From: an uncultured Prevotellaceae bacterium
GTDB lineage: Bacteria; Bacteroidota; Bacteroidia; Bacteroidales; Bacteroidaceae
NCBI GenBank assembly: GCA_946186505.1
Contig: CAMHNI010000040.1
Coordinates: 1-33,887 of the forward strand
DNA: 33,887 bases
Direction: 5' to 3'
Every line of letters begins with the position of its first letter. The stretch's first letter is position 1. Both the position numbers and the translations under genes were made by a program. A model generated the notes under the pieces. It searched no databases, had not been told where the DNA came from, and saw only the letters and a program-made list of their open reading frames with translations. This document shows positions 1-8,823 of this stretch, piece by piece.

Positions 1-463
1 CACCGATGACACCAGTACCGCCACCGATGACACCAGTACCGCCACCGATGACACCGGTACCGCCGCCACCAATGATGATGGTGCCGCCACCAGAAACGCC
101 AGAGCCCTCGCTAATCACATCGTCGGAGCTGACTTCAGCTTCATGCGTGCCAACAATTGTAGCTCCCTCGGGGGCTGAATGGGGGGCGTTCGCCACCTCC
201 ACGTGCGTCGGCAGATCCATGCCGTCGGCCGTCTTGTCAAACGGACGGTCGAAGGCCGCAATGAAGAACACCACCACCTCGGTACCCATGCCGAGGAACA
301 GCATGAAGTTGGCACCCGGCAGGTGGGTCAGCTTGAAGAGCGTACCCAGAATCACAATCGATGCACCCCAGCTGTAGGCATAGTTCATGAACGTCTGCCC
401 GGGGACGCTGTCCAGCCACTTCTGCAAGCGGTAGATGATATTGAATTTACTGTACTTTGTCAT
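1..463 (-). CDS. gldL: GldL/PorL, T9SS inner-membrane motor protein (partial)
   Basis: The frame opens at ATG 463 (MTKYSKFNII) and runs off the left edge, so only about 154 N-terminal residues are present. Two hydrophobic segments (about residues 32-45 and 58-78) sit in the arrangement known for GldL, which with GldM forms the proton-driven motor of the type IX secretion system in the inner membrane. A conserved-looking Glu lies in the second segment (GMGTEVVVFF). The cytoplasmic tail after about residue 100 becomes acidic and then a glycine-rich GGGTGVI repeat. Order porP-gldK-gldL on one strand matches the porPKLMN cluster; gldM and gldN would lie to the left. The identification rests on the N-terminal sequence and on context. 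Confidence 0.88.
   Translation of the reverse strand, partial: MTKYSKFNIIYRLQKWLDSVPGQTFMNYAYSWGASIVILGTLFKLTHLPGANFMLFLGMGTEVVVFFIAAFDRPFDKTADGMDLPTHVEVANAPHSAPEGATIVGTHEAEVSSDDVISEGSGVSGGGTIIIGGGGTGVIGGGTGVIGGGTGVIG
5..67 (-). repeat. 21-bp tandem repeat inside gldL
   Basis: Three consecutive 21-bp units (5-25, 26-46, 47-67), plus part of a fourth at the edge, encode GGGTGVI on the minus strand. The units at 5-25 and 26-46 are identical and the third differs at two positions. The array continues beyond the window, so total copy number is unknown. Confidence 0.9.
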
Positions 464-562
464 CAGAGTTATTTACTATTTACGGATTAACTATTTACTA
501 TTTGGCAATGAGTCAGTGGATCGTGGTGCCCCCAAAGTTCTGGTGCACCTCACCCTTGTTCC
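464..562. other. gldK-gldL intergenic spacer, A/T-rich repeats
   Basis: The 99-bp gap contains near-repeats of an ATTTACTATTT unit (about 469-502). I see no clear promoter, so gldL is probably co-transcribed with gldK. The role of the repeats is unknown. Confidence 0.4.
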
Positions 563-2065
563 TTACTTTTTTTTTGCCCTTTTTGCAGGTTTTGCTTTGT
601 CGCTCACGGTATTGGCCAGCGAGCGCACACACCGGAAGCCGATGTAGCTTCGGGGCTGGTTCTGGAACTCGCTGCTACGCCAAGCCGAGCGAATGTAGCT
701 CTCGGGGTCTTTCCACGAACCACCACGCACCGACTTCTTCTTTAGCCTATAAGGGTCTTCTTTGGCAGCATTATACTTCAGCTGCGGATTCACGTCGTTC
801 ATAGCATCGACGCCAGCCTCTGTATAGATGGTCGATGTCCACTCAGCCACGTTGCCGGCCATATCGTACAATCCGTTGGAGTTTGAACTGTAAATACCAA
901 CCTTTGACGTGATGAGGTTGCCGTCCTTGGTGTAGTTGCCGTCATCGGGCTTGAAGTTGGCAAAGAAGCAACCCTTGCCAGAAGCCACATCCTCGTTCTC
1001 CCACGGGAACTCGGTGCCGTCTTTGCCACGGGCTGCATACTCCCACTCCGCCTCGGTCGGCAGGCGATAGCGCTGCACGAAACGGGCTGCAGGGCCGAGA
1101 CCCTTCAGCAGGTACTCCGTGCGCCATGCGCAGAAGGCGTTGGCCTGTTCCCAGGTGACGCCCACCACGGGATAGTCGTTATAGGCGGAGTTCGAGAAGT
1201 AGTTGCGCATATACACCTCGTTGTCGGCGTTGGGGAAGTCGTTCACCCAGCACGTTGTATCGGGGTATATATTAATAATGTATGTATTCAAGAAGTCCCA
1301 CGGTCCTGACAGCGGACGGTTGATGGTTTCGCGGATAATCTTTCCCTCGTCGTTGATATAGGCCGTGTCCTTCGATATCCACACCACCTCATTGGGATCC
1401 ACCTGGATGTCGGTGTTCAGGTTACGCTCCTCGGGATTCAGACGGTTGCGGCGCAGGGCAGCCTCCGTATAGTCGTAAATCTCGTACTTGTAGTTCATCT
1501 GCGAAGCATCGAGCATCTTCTCGCCCGTCACTGGATTAGTGACATACAGACTCTCGAAAGCCCGCAGCTCGTCCTCATTGGGCTTGCGGGGCAGGTTCTT
1601 CTTCCAGTTCAGATGGGGTTTCACGGGGTCGCCGTTCTTGTCTTCCTCAATCTTGAACGACTCATCACCGCCATAGTTCGGGTCGGCTAAGCGTTCACGC
1701 AGGATGGAGTCGCGCACGTAGTTCACAAACTGGCGATACTCCGAGTTGGTAATCTCGGTATCGTCCATCCAGAAACCATCGACAGAGATGTCGCGTACGG
1801 GCGTCTGCTTGCCCCACAGTGAATCCTGCTTCTCAATACCCATCTTCAGGTGACCACGCTTGACAAGCACCATACCGAAAGGTGCCGGCTCCGCGAACGC
1901 CCGGCCCCCGGAGCCCGTCAGTTCACCACCACTGCCCGAAGCCACCTTGCTGCCGAAACAACCAGTAAGAAGGAACGCAAGGCAGAAAAGTCCACCCAAG
2001 CCCTCCCAAAGGGAGGGATGTCTGGTTACTTCCCGCCAGGAATTTCTTATCTCGTAATATTTCAT
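563..2065 (-). CDS. gldK: GldK/PorK, T9SS ring lipoprotein (SUMF1/FGE fold)
   Basis: This 500-residue protein has a lipobox LLTGC with lipidated Cys36, followed by a formylglycine-generating-enzyme-like (SUMF1) fold over about residues 60-490. Family hallmarks are seen: MVLVKRG near the start, PVVGVTWEQANAFCAW, RLPTEAEWEYAARG, GLYDMAGNVAEW and GFRCVRS near the end. In the T9SS, GldK and GldN form a periplasmic ring attached to the outer membrane; the FGE fold is used structurally, not as an enzyme. It ends in a Lys-rich tail. It lies between porP and gldL as in porPKLMN clusters. Oddity: the first 25 residues before the hydrophobic signal segment (RHPSLWEGLGG) are encoded by a palindromic intergenic-type repeat, so the original start may have been replaced. 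A TTG at codon 23 is an alternative start. Confidence 0.92.
   Translation of the reverse strand: MKYYEIRNSWREVTRHPSLWEGLGGLFCLAFLLTGCFGSKVASGSGGELTGSGGRAFAEPAPFGMVLVKRGHLKMGIEKQDSLWGKQTPVRDISVDGFWMDDTEITNSEYRQFVNYVRDSILRERLADPNYGGDESFKIEEDKNGDPVKPHLNWKKNLPRKPNEDELRAFESLYVTNPVTGEKMLDASQMNYKYEIYDYTEAALRRNRLNPEERNLNTDIQVDPNEVVWISKDTAYINDEGKIIRETINRPLSGPWDFLNTYIINIYPDTTCWVNDFPNADNEVYMRNYFSNSAYNDYPVVGVTWEQANAFCAWRTEYLLKGLGPAARFVQRYRLPTEAEWEYAARGKDGTEFPWENEDVASGKGCFFANFKPDDGNYTKDGNLITSKVGIYSSNSNGLYDMAGNVAEWTSTIYTEAGVDAMNDVNPQLKYNAAKEDPYRLKKKSVRGGSWKDPESYIRSAWRSSEFQNQPRSYIGFRCVRSLANTVSDKAKPAKRAKKK
2001..2017. repeat. palindromic repeat at the 5' end of gldK
   Basis: The arms CCCTCCC and GGGAGGG flank AAA. 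The repeat lies inside the gldK reading frame just before its signal segment. A related, decayed copy in inverted orientation (ATCCCTCCCTTGG...) lies at about 2102-2160, on the other side of the gldK start codon. Confidence 0.75.
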
Positions 2066-2101
2066 AACTAATATTGTTTTTACTTTCTTCTTGTTCTAAA
2101 C

Positions 2102-2160
2102 ATCCCTCCCTTGGAGAAAGGCTACGGGTAGGCGAGCCTCGCTCGGGAATGGGCTTGGAT
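2102..2160. repeat. decayed intergenic repeat between porP and gldK
   Basis: This is a GC-rich non-coding stretch in the 100-bp porP-gldK gap. Positions 2116-2135 (GAAAGGCTACGGGTAGGCGA) match 4512-4531 inside the fucosidase gene exactly, and a further TCGGGAATG matches at the same offset. It looks like a member of a dispersed repeat family. Confidence 0.6.
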
Positions 2161-2165
2161 GGGCC

Positions 2166-3104
2166 TTACAGAATTCTCACGCTCTGATGCCTGTTTCGTC
2201 CCTTCTTACCGAGATCGATGTCCGTCTGGTAACCCACGAACAGTTCATGGCTGCCGTTACCTAAGCTGATGGCACCAGTATAAGCCTCATAACTATAACC
2301 CACCATAACGCCGCGGAAGTAACCGCCAATCAACAGTGTCACCGAGTTGGTGGGGCTGTAGGACAGGCCGGCATACATCACGCGTTTCTCGTGGTTGTAT
2401 TTCAGACGCGCCGTCACGTCACCCCTGTAGGCCACGCCGTCGGTACGTCCCAACACCGAGGTTTGTATTGTTAAAAACGGATTTCTCAGCCGAATATTGT
2501 ATCCGCCCGTAAAATAATATGTCCGGGCAATCACTATCTCGTTGGTCTCACCCAACTCCACCGTCGGTTCCAAGGCGTGTTGCACCGAAGCTCCCACATA
2601 CCATCCCTGCCGATGACTGTAATACAGGCCACCAGCCAAGTCGAGTCCAGTACCCGTGACACTCGACTTGGCAAAGGCCGGGTCGCTCGTGTCGTCAAGG
2701 TCAAGTCCCGAGCCGTCGAAATCCTCGCTTATCAGTCCTCCCTGAACACCAACACTCAGCATGCCGCCAAACAAACGGCGTTTGAAGGCATACTGGCCAT
2801 TCACCCGCTTATGCGAGAACAGGCCTATCTCGTCATTCACAATCTGCAAGCCCAGTCCGTGGTACGACCCGAGTAAATACAGCGGCAGGTCGGCTCCTAT
2901 GTACATCGTCCTGGGATTGTGCTCGAAGCCCACCATCGTCATGTTGTAGGCTCCTGCCACATTTAGTTTCTGCTCCTTACCCGCCGCAGCAGGATTGAAC
3001 GACGGCTCCATCGCCCAATAATGACTGAACGACGGGTCGTACTGTGCCCATGCCTGAAACACTGCGGCAAGTACCAGCGACAATATGCCTAAACGTCTTG
3101 ACAC
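2166..3104 (-). CDS. porP: PorP/SprF family T9SS outer-membrane protein
   Basis: This protein of about 312 residues has a signal peptide (cleavage after AWAQ), then the family opening YDPSFSHYWAMEPSFNPAAAG and many alternating beta strands typical of a small outer-membrane barrel. PorP/SprF proteins anchor T9SS components or substrates at the outer membrane. Start choice: GTG at 3104 gives MSRRLGILSLVLAAVF, a good signal peptide; an ATG two bases upstream is in another frame. It is the first gene of the porP-gldK-gldL run, divergent from the fucosidase gene. The gene symbol is by family and synteny; sprF-like paralogues are common in Bacteroidetes, but the neighbours favour porP. Confidence 0.88.
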   Translation of the reverse strand: MSRRLGILSLVLAAVFQAWAQYDPSFSHYWAMEPSFNPAAAGKEQKLNVAGAYNMTMVGFEHNPRTMYIGADLPLYLLGSYHGLGLQIVNDEIGLFSHKRVNGQYAFKRRLFGGMLSVGVQGGLISEDFDGSGLDLDDTSDPAFAKSSVTGTGLDLAGGLYYSHRQGWYVGASVQHALEPTVELGETNEIVIARTYYFTGGYNIRLRNPFLTIQTSVLGRTDGVAYRGDVTARLKYNHEKRVMYAGLSYSPTNSVTLLIGGYFRGVMVGYSYEAYTGAISLGNGSHELFVGYQTDIDLGKKGRNRHQSVRIL

Positions 3105-3168
3105 ATCTTATATAACGCTACTGTCCCGTCTTTTATTGCCATGCCCGAGAAAAAAGATTGATACGGCT

Positions 3169-3200
3169 TTTGCATAATTCCAGCAATATCCGTATCTTTG
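3169..3200 (+). promoter_or_regulatory. Bacteroidetes promoter for the GH29 gene
   Basis: TTTG (3169-3172), a 20-nt spacer and TATCTTTG (3193-3200), followed by the ATG at 3222. This matches the Bacteroidetes -33/-7 consensus. Confidence 0.85.
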
Positions 3201-3221
3201 TAGCCAAAAATCAGAAGAGAC

Positions 3222-5060
3222 ATGAAAAGAGAAAGATTTCTAACAGTTTGCATGACATGGCTCCTGATGACAGGGTATGCCACTGGTCAACAGAATCCGA
3301 CACCTTGTGGCCCTGTGCCCACGGAGAACCAGCTACGGTGGCAGGACATGGAGATGTATGCGTTTATCCATTACTCGATGAACACGTACACAGATGAGGA
3401 ATGGGGGTTCGGCAACGAACCGTTGGAGTTGTTTAACCCATCGGACCTGGACTGCCGACAGTGGGCCCGTGTCTGCAAGCAGGCAGGTATGAAAGGCATC
3501 ATCTTTACGGCCAAGCACCACTGCGGCTTTTGCATGTGGCCATCGCAATACACGGAGTACTCAGTGAAGAACACGCCGTGGAAGAATGGCAAAGGCGACG
3601 TGGTGCGCGAGCTGGCCGATGCCTGTCGCGAGGAGGGTCTGAAATTCGCCGTCTATCTCTCGCCATGGGACAGGAACCATAAGGACTATGGGCGCCCCGA
3701 GTATATCACCTATTTCCGCAACCAGCTACGCGAGTTGCTCACCAACTATGGCGACATCTTCGAGGTGTGGTTCGACGGGGCTAATGGTGGTGATGGCTGG
3801 TACGGTGGTGCAAACGAGACGAGACGCATTGACGGCAAGACCTACTACCAGTGGGCGGAAACCTTTAGTATGATTCGAGAACTGCAGCCCAATGCCGTCA
3901 TTTGGAATGACGGCGGCGACCGGGGCGACCTGCGCTGGGTAGGAACAGAGGCAGGCAACGTGGGCGAGACAAACTGGAGCCTGCTGAACCATGACGGCGA
4001 GGTGACGTGGCCTATGCTGCACTATGGTCTAGAAGACGGCGACTCATGGGTGCCTGGCGAGACAAACACGAGCATCCGGCCGGGCTGGTTCTACCACAAG
4101 ACTGAGGACGAGCACGTCAAAAGTCTCTCGAAGCTGATGGACACTTATTACAAAAGCGTTGGCCGCAACTCATGCCTGCTACTGAATTTCCCCATTGCGC
4201 CAAATGGCCGCATCCATCCAACGGACTCGCTGCGTGGCATCGCTTTCAACAAGATGATTCATGAGGTGTTTAAGAACGACCTGACCAAGACGGCGCTGAT
4301 AACTCCCCTGAACATCCCTAAAAGGCAAGAAGATGAGGTCGCAAATCACGACAAGGTTTGGAGTGGTGGAAGGCTCATTGACTTCTTGAAACCCACAACC
4401 TTCAACCGCTTTGTGGTTGAGGAGGACATCCGCTACGGCCAACGTGTAAAAAAGTTCTCGTTAGAGGCTGAGATCGACGGGCGATGGATTCCCCTGAAGG
4501 ATGAACTCGTGGAAAGGCTACGGGTAGGCGACGGTACGTCGGGAATGAATGGCGACGGGCTGACCACCATCGGCCATCGCCGCATCATCTGCTTCCCCGC
4601 TGTCACCGCCACCCGCCTGCGCTTCACAGTGCTTGATTCGAAATGCTATCCCCGCTTCAAACGCATCTCCGTCTATCTCGCCCCAGAACTAACGGCCGAC
4701 ATCCCCGACAGTGGTGAGAAACGCAGTAGCAACCTCCACTATTTCTTCAGCAATCCCAAGCAGATGATGATTGACTGGGACACAGAACAGACCATCACCT
4801 CATTCCGCTATCTGCCACCACAAACCACTCGCGAGGGTACCGTCACCCACTACTCGCTCTGGGCCTCCACCGACTGGGCGAACTGGACGAAGCTCGCATC
4901 GGGCGAGTTCTCGAACATTGTCAACAACCCCATTTGGCAGACTATAAAATTCAAAGCCGTCAAAGCCAAGATCCTACGCCTTGATGCCGACCGTATAGCC
5001 GAAGGCGACCGCATGGCCTTTGACGACTTCGAAGTCATCAATGAGTGTCATCACGAGTAG
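3222..5060 (+). CDS. alpha-L-fucosidase, GH29, with C-terminal discoidin-like module
   Basis: This 612-residue exported enzyme has a signal peptide ending near ATGQQ. The catalytic GH29 barrel spans about residues 35-345, with YAFIHYSMNTYTDEEWG, the His pair in FTAKHHCGFCMWPS, and WFDGANGG, whose Asp185 is the expected nucleophile. The acid/base Glu cannot be assigned with confidence in this family. Residues about 400-612 resemble an F5/8 type C (discoidin) carbohydrate-binding region. It would release terminal L-fucose from plant or host glycans in the periplasm or at the surface. No T9SS sorting tail is visible. Oddity: residues about 430-446 (ERLRVGDGTSGMNGDG), before LTTIGHRRI, look like an in-frame insert related to the repeat at 2116-2151. 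It has its own promoter and converges on the GH5-GH43 gene. Confidence 0.93.
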   Translation: MKRERFLTVCMTWLLMTGYATGQQNPTPCGPVPTENQLRWQDMEMYAFIHYSMNTYTDEEWGFGNEPLELFNPSDLDCRQWARVCKQAGMKGIIFTAKHHCGFCMWPSQYTEYSVKNTPWKNGKGDVVRELADACREEGLKFAVYLSPWDRNHKDYGRPEYITYFRNQLRELLTNYGDIFEVWFDGANGGDGWYGGANETRRIDGKTYYQWAETFSMIRELQPNAVIWNDGGDRGDLRWVGTEAGNVGETNWSLLNHDGEVTWPMLHYGLEDGDSWVPGETNTSIRPGWFYHKTEDEHVKSLSKLMDTYYKSVGRNSCLLLNFPIAPNGRIHPTDSLRGIAFNKMIHEVFKNDLTKTALITPLNIPKRQEDEVANHDKVWSGGRLIDFLKPTTFNRFVVEEDIRYGQRVKKFSLEAEIDGRWIPLKDELVERLRVGDGTSGMNGDGLTTIGHRRIICFPAVTATRLRFTVLDSKCYPRFKRISVYLAPELTADIPDSGEKRSSNLHYFFSNPKQMMIDWDTEQTITSFRYLPPQTTREGTVTHYSLWASTDWANWTKLASGEFSNIVNNPIWQTIKFKAVKAKILRLDADRIAEGDRMAFDDFEVINECHHE

Positions 5061-5073
5061 TGATGACACTCAT
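5041..5073. terminator. bidirectional hairpin between convergent genes
   Basis: The perfect 14-bp arms ATGAGTGTCATCAC (5041-5054) and GTGATGACACTCAT (5060-5073) enclose a 5-nt loop. The fucosidase stop codon (5058-5060) lies in the loop and at the base of the second arm. No long T tract follows, so termination strength is uncertain. Confidence 0.65.
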
Positions 5074-5078
5074 CGTTC

Positions 5079-8000
5079 CTATCTCACAATCACCTTGCGT
5101 CCATCTATCAGATAGATACCTGTGGGCAGACCTTGAGTTGCCTCCTGGCGGCTGACACCGTTGCGGACGACATGGCCAGAGAGGGAGTAAACACAAACCT
5201 TGTCTCCCTGTGACTGACGGGCACTGACATCTACGATGCCTGTGATAGCCTCGTATTGGCTGTCGTTGCTGAGGAACATCTCCTTGATGGAGAGCAACTT
5301 GTTCTCGATAGCACCTGTAAAGGTCACCATGCGCACCTTCTTGGTGTCAAGTGCCTTGCCCTTATTGGTTGTCGAGGTATATTTGGCATCTTGGAGGTCG
5401 ATGACAATCTGGGTGTCATTGCCGAACTTCGGACTGGAGTAGCAGGATCCCTTGGTATTGGTGGTGACGTAGAAGTTCACATGGGCATCTGCCGTCTGCT
5501 TCGAGGTGAGGTTAATAACCAGGAAGCGGTAGCCCGACATATCGACGAACGTATCATAGACCCAGCCCATCTGGTTGTTGTTGGCACCGAACTTGAACAC
5601 ATAGCTCGTGGAGTTCTGGCGGTAGGTGCCTTCGCCAACGACATGGTTGTTGACAAACTGCGGTTCGAAGGGGAAGAAGGTGGACTTAGCAGTGAAGCTA
5701 CCCTCAACCTTGTTGCCCATATCGTCGTAGTAAGTGGTATTGACCTTGGTCGTTCCCTCGCTCACACCGTAGATCTGACCACCGTAGAACTCGACAATAC
5801 CAGGCGTCTCGGCCACCATGTCAGTGTAGGCCGTAACGTCAGCCTTGTGGTTGTCGGCGTATGTGGCGGTAATGATAGGCATGCGCCACCCGCCAACCAT
5901 CGTCTCTATGATGGTGGGTTGTATGCTGGCAGTACTCGACTTGGAAGTTGTAATCTTGGTCACAGTATGTTTGTCAGCCGTCTGAACGGCGAAATCGGCG
6001 GGACAGGTATCCTCCTCACTGAAAGCGTCCTGGGTAGTGAACCAGTCGAAGTCGGCCACACCACCCTTCTCTTTCGTAGCATAGCAGAACAGTCCGAAGC
6101 GGGCACCGACGAAGACGGTGAGGTTGAAGCCCATCGAGGTCTCACTGCCTAAGGCTGTCCACTTGGCGTTGTCGAGAGAATAGTAGAAGCGGGCCTTGCT
6201 GGTGCTGTAGTTGAACGAGGCACGCAGATAGACAATGCTGTCGGCAGGCATCTCAAACTCCTTGGTCTTCTCGGCGGCCTGGAAGCTGTCACCGGCGTTG
6301 GTCACCTTGTCCTGCCACCAGACGAGCTGCATCTTGTCACCGGCACGCTCAACGGCAATGGCTGCGTAAGGATCCTGGAAGATGCAGATACCGGCACGGT
6401 CGCCATCTTTCAGACCACGCACATCAAGGCGCACAGTACCCGTGGAAGCCTTCGACTTGTCGGCGAAGATGCGCTGGGTGAGCATGTTCCGGGCCTGGGG
6501 CAGCACGTTGGTGGTGACGGCAGTCTTCAGACGCAGCCATCCCGGACGGTCAAAGAGCGTCCAGCTGTCATTGTCGGGGTTGTGGTTCCACTCCCACTGC
6601 ATACCAAGGGGATAGTCACGGAACATGTCGTCGGTAGGCAGACGCTTCACACCGTTGTCGCCTACGGCCTTGGGCTTGGTATAGGTGGCGTAAGGTACGC
6701 CATTGGTGCCGACGACAGGCCAGTCGTTCTTCCACACCACGGGTTGGAGGTTGGGGAAGCGTCCGAGTGCGCCAAGGTCTTGCTGCATGATGGTCCACCA
6801 CTTGCCCTGAGTATCCTCGATAAGAGCTCCCTGATGTATGGTGTTGGGACTGTTACCTATCCACTTCTCAACCAGCATACTCTCCTGTTCTTCGTATGGG
6901 CCGAAAATGTCCTTCGAGCGGAATATGGTCTGTCCAGACGGCCATCCACCGTATGTGGCGTAGATATAGTAATAGTCGCCTATCTTATAAAGGTGGCAGC
7001 CCTCAAGTCCTGCATCGTCACGGATAATGACCTTCTTTTCCTTCTTGAAGTTGAAGTTCTCATCCAGTTCGCACATCATGATGTGGTTGATGCCGCAGGC
7101 CACATAGACCTTGCCGTTGTCGAAGAGCATGCCCGGGTCGTAATAGCTGCGGGCAAGCTTCTTCACCGTCCACTTACCCTCGGGGTTGGTGGCGGTGAGC
7201 AGCAGCCCATAGCTCTCGTTGGGGTTGATGAGGATATAGAACACACCATTGTGGTACTTCATCGTGCAGGCCCACATGCCCTTGGAATAGGCGTTCTGGT
7301 TGTTCAGCAGCTTATACTTGTCACCTGCACCAATCTGCTTTAGCGGCTGGGCGCAGTACTCCCAGTTCACCATGTCCTGAGACTTCAAGATGGTGGCACC
7401 GGGGAAGTGGTGCATGGTGGTGGATACCATGTAATAGGTGTTGCCTACGCGGATGACATCAGGGTCAGGGAAATCGGCACGCACAACGGGGTTCTCGTAC
7501 TTCGTGCCACGGTCACTGACAAGGGTTGTGGCGAAGTCAGCCTTCGGGTAGTCCACCTTATAGTACTCCTCATACCAGTCCATGCAGGTCTTGCCGCAAG
7601 CTTCAGGCTCGCCGCCAAAGGCGGGCACCACCTTATTCTTGTCAATCAGCGTATCGATGTCAATGAGGCAGGCTGTTCCCGAGAGGGTCATCGAGATGTT
7701 CTTGTAATAGTCGAGCATAGCCTTGTAGCACTGTCCCCACTTCGATGTTGAGCCGGTTGACCATGTACCGTAGTTCGACTCTACCCAGTCGCCATGTTCG
7801 TTGTAGTGGCCCGTACCCGGCTTCTTCGGACTCCAGTCCACCTCGGTGATGATGATGGGGTTGGTCTCCACCACCGGCACCTGCGACTTGAACTGCTTGA
7901 TCTTATTGTTCTTGCTCGTCGTGAGGTTCTTGTCCTTGTCCACCTGCTCGTCACTACAGCCGTACCATCCCGTATAGTCATGCACGGCATAGCCGATGTT

Positions 8001-8786
8001 ATAGCCCTCAATAGGGTACTTAGCATAACTCTGGTACCCCGACTGCCAGCCTGTGCCTGGTGCCCAGATGATGCCGGTGAAGCCATTGGCACGGATTTTA
8101 TCGACCACAGGCTGGAAATAGTCATGCAACGCTTTCTGGTCATCGGCATTCATGGCGTTCTTCACATTCACAGGCTCATTAGCCAGTTCTATACTAATCT
8201 GTCCGGCATACTTACGAATGGAGTCGTTCTGCGTAAAAAGGTCCCACACCGTGCGAAGGTACTCCTGATAGTAGTCACCCACCTTCAGGTTGCCTGGGCA
8301 GACACCCGGCGGACGCACCACGACGTACATGCCGTGCTTCATAGCCTTCTGCATCAGGGGGAAGTAAAGCGTCTTCAAATAAGTGGTCAGTCGTGTCGGA
8401 TTGAAGTGCTTGATGTCAGCCTCACCGGTTGCATCGCTGGGCTGGTTGGCAGCCACGGTGTAAGTGTAGCTGTTGTCGTTGGTCCATGCCGGCTCCAAGT
8501 GCAGTCGGAACACGTTACAGTGAGCCTTCTCAAGACCCGTGAACAGTTTCTCGAAATAGTTGAGACAGCGCTGCCGCCCCGCGTCATCGTAGTTCCAGCC
8601 CCATCGGCCGTTGTTAAACCAGGCACTCGGGGTGTCCATCACGCCGTGCAGCACCACATGGTTACCATGTGTATCAACGAGCCACTTGCCCTCCACATGC
8701 AATGTTGGCAACGGCTTCACGCCCTGGGCCGACGCTGTGAGCGTAGCCAAGGCGATAAATGCAAATGTCAGTAGTTTTTTTACCAT
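5079..8786 (-). CDS. GH5-GH43 two-catalytic-domain glycan hydrolase with T9SS sorting domain
   Basis: With start M at 8786 (MVKKLLTFAFIALATLTASAQ) the protein has 1235 residues; the longer frame to 8846 begins upstream of the likely promoter and is not favoured. After the signal peptide comes a GH5-type barrel (about 25-390) with acid/base Glu204 in ELANEP and nucleophile Glu315 in IIITEVDW. A GH43 five-blade propeller follows (about 430-700) with Asp441 in FPDPDV, Asp550 in YYDPGMLF and Glu595 in GLEGCH. Then come a beta-sandwich of the GH43-associated type (about 730-910), an Ig-like stretch (about 940-1040), a putative carbohydrate-binding region, and a final VYSLSGHVV...GLPTGIYLIDGRKVIVR tail typical of T9SS substrates. 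Both catalytic centres look intact. A xylan, arabinoxylan or mannan target is plausible, but substrate cannot be read from sequence. Export would use the T9SS whose genes lie at the left of the window. Confidence 0.9.
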   Translation of the reverse strand: MVKKLLTFAFIALATLTASAQGVKPLPTLHVEGKWLVDTHGNHVVLHGVMDTPSAWFNNGRWGWNYDDAGRQRCLNYFEKLFTGLEKAHCNVFRLHLEPAWTNDNSYTYTVAANQPSDATGEADIKHFNPTRLTTYLKTLYFPLMQKAMKHGMYVVVRPPGVCPGNLKVGDYYQEYLRTVWDLFTQNDSIRKYAGQISIELANEPVNVKNAMNADDQKALHDYFQPVVDKIRANGFTGIIWAPGTGWQSGYQSYAKYPIEGYNIGYAVHDYTGWYGCSDEQVDKDKNLTTSKNNKIKQFKSQVPVVETNPIIITEVDWSPKKPGTGHYNEHGDWVESNYGTWSTGSTSKWGQCYKAMLDYYKNISMTLSGTACLIDIDTLIDKNKVVPAFGGEPEACGKTCMDWYEEYYKVDYPKADFATTLVSDRGTKYENPVVRADFPDPDVIRVGNTYYMVSTTMHHFPGATILKSQDMVNWEYCAQPLKQIGAGDKYKLLNNQNAYSKGMWACTMKYHNGVFYILINPNESYGLLLTATNPEGKWTVKKLARSYYDPGMLFDNGKVYVACGINHIMMCELDENFNFKKEKKVIIRDDAGLEGCHLYKIGDYYYIYATYGGWPSGQTIFRSKDIFGPYEEQESMLVEKWIGNSPNTIHQGALIEDTQGKWWTIMQQDLGALGRFPNLQPVVWKNDWPVVGTNGVPYATYTKPKAVGDNGVKRLPTDDMFRDYPLGMQWEWNHNPDNDSWTLFDRPGWLRLKTAVTTNVLPQARNMLTQRIFADKSKASTGTVRLDVRGLKDGDRAGICIFQDPYAAIAVERAGDKMQLVWWQDKVTNAGDSFQAAEKTKEFEMPADSIVYLRASFNYSTSKARFYYSLDNAKWTALGSETSMGFNLTVFVGARFGLFCYATKEKGGVADFDWFTTQDAFSEEDTCPADFAVQTADKHTVTKITTSKSSTASIQPTIIETMVGGWRMPIITATYADNHKADVTAYTDMVAETPGIVEFYGGQIYGVSEGTTKVNTTYYDDMGNKVEGSFTAKSTFFPFEPQFVNNHVVGEGTYRQNSTSYVFKFGANNNQMGWVYDTFVDMSGYRFLVINLTSKQTADAHVNFYVTTNTKGSCYSSPKFGNDTQIVIDLQDAKYTSTTNKGKALDTKKVRMVTFTGAIENKLLSIKEMFLSNDSQYEAITGIVDVSARQSQGDKVCVYSLSGHVVRNGVSRQEATQGLPTGIYLIDGRKVIVR

Positions 8787-8815
8787 GATAAAAAATAGTG
8801 TATCGTTTTCCGCTG

Positions 8816-8823
8816 CAAAGGTA
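8816..8823 (-). promoter_or_regulatory. -7 element for the GH5-GH43 gene
   Basis: The minus strand reads TACCTTTG about 30 nt before the ATG at 8786. The upstream -33 box is poor. Its position excludes the upstream ATG at 8846 as the start. Confidence 0.6.

Noticed and set aside
3089..3283. 64-codon minus-strand frame between porP and the fucosidase gene
   Set aside because: It overlaps the fucosidase promoter and 5' end and has no supporting features.
5256..6152. Long plus-strand open frame opposite the GH5-GH43 gene
   Set aside because: It is the complement of a well-supported coding sequence and has no recognisable domain; the frames at 6582-7343 and 7794-8774 are of the same kind.
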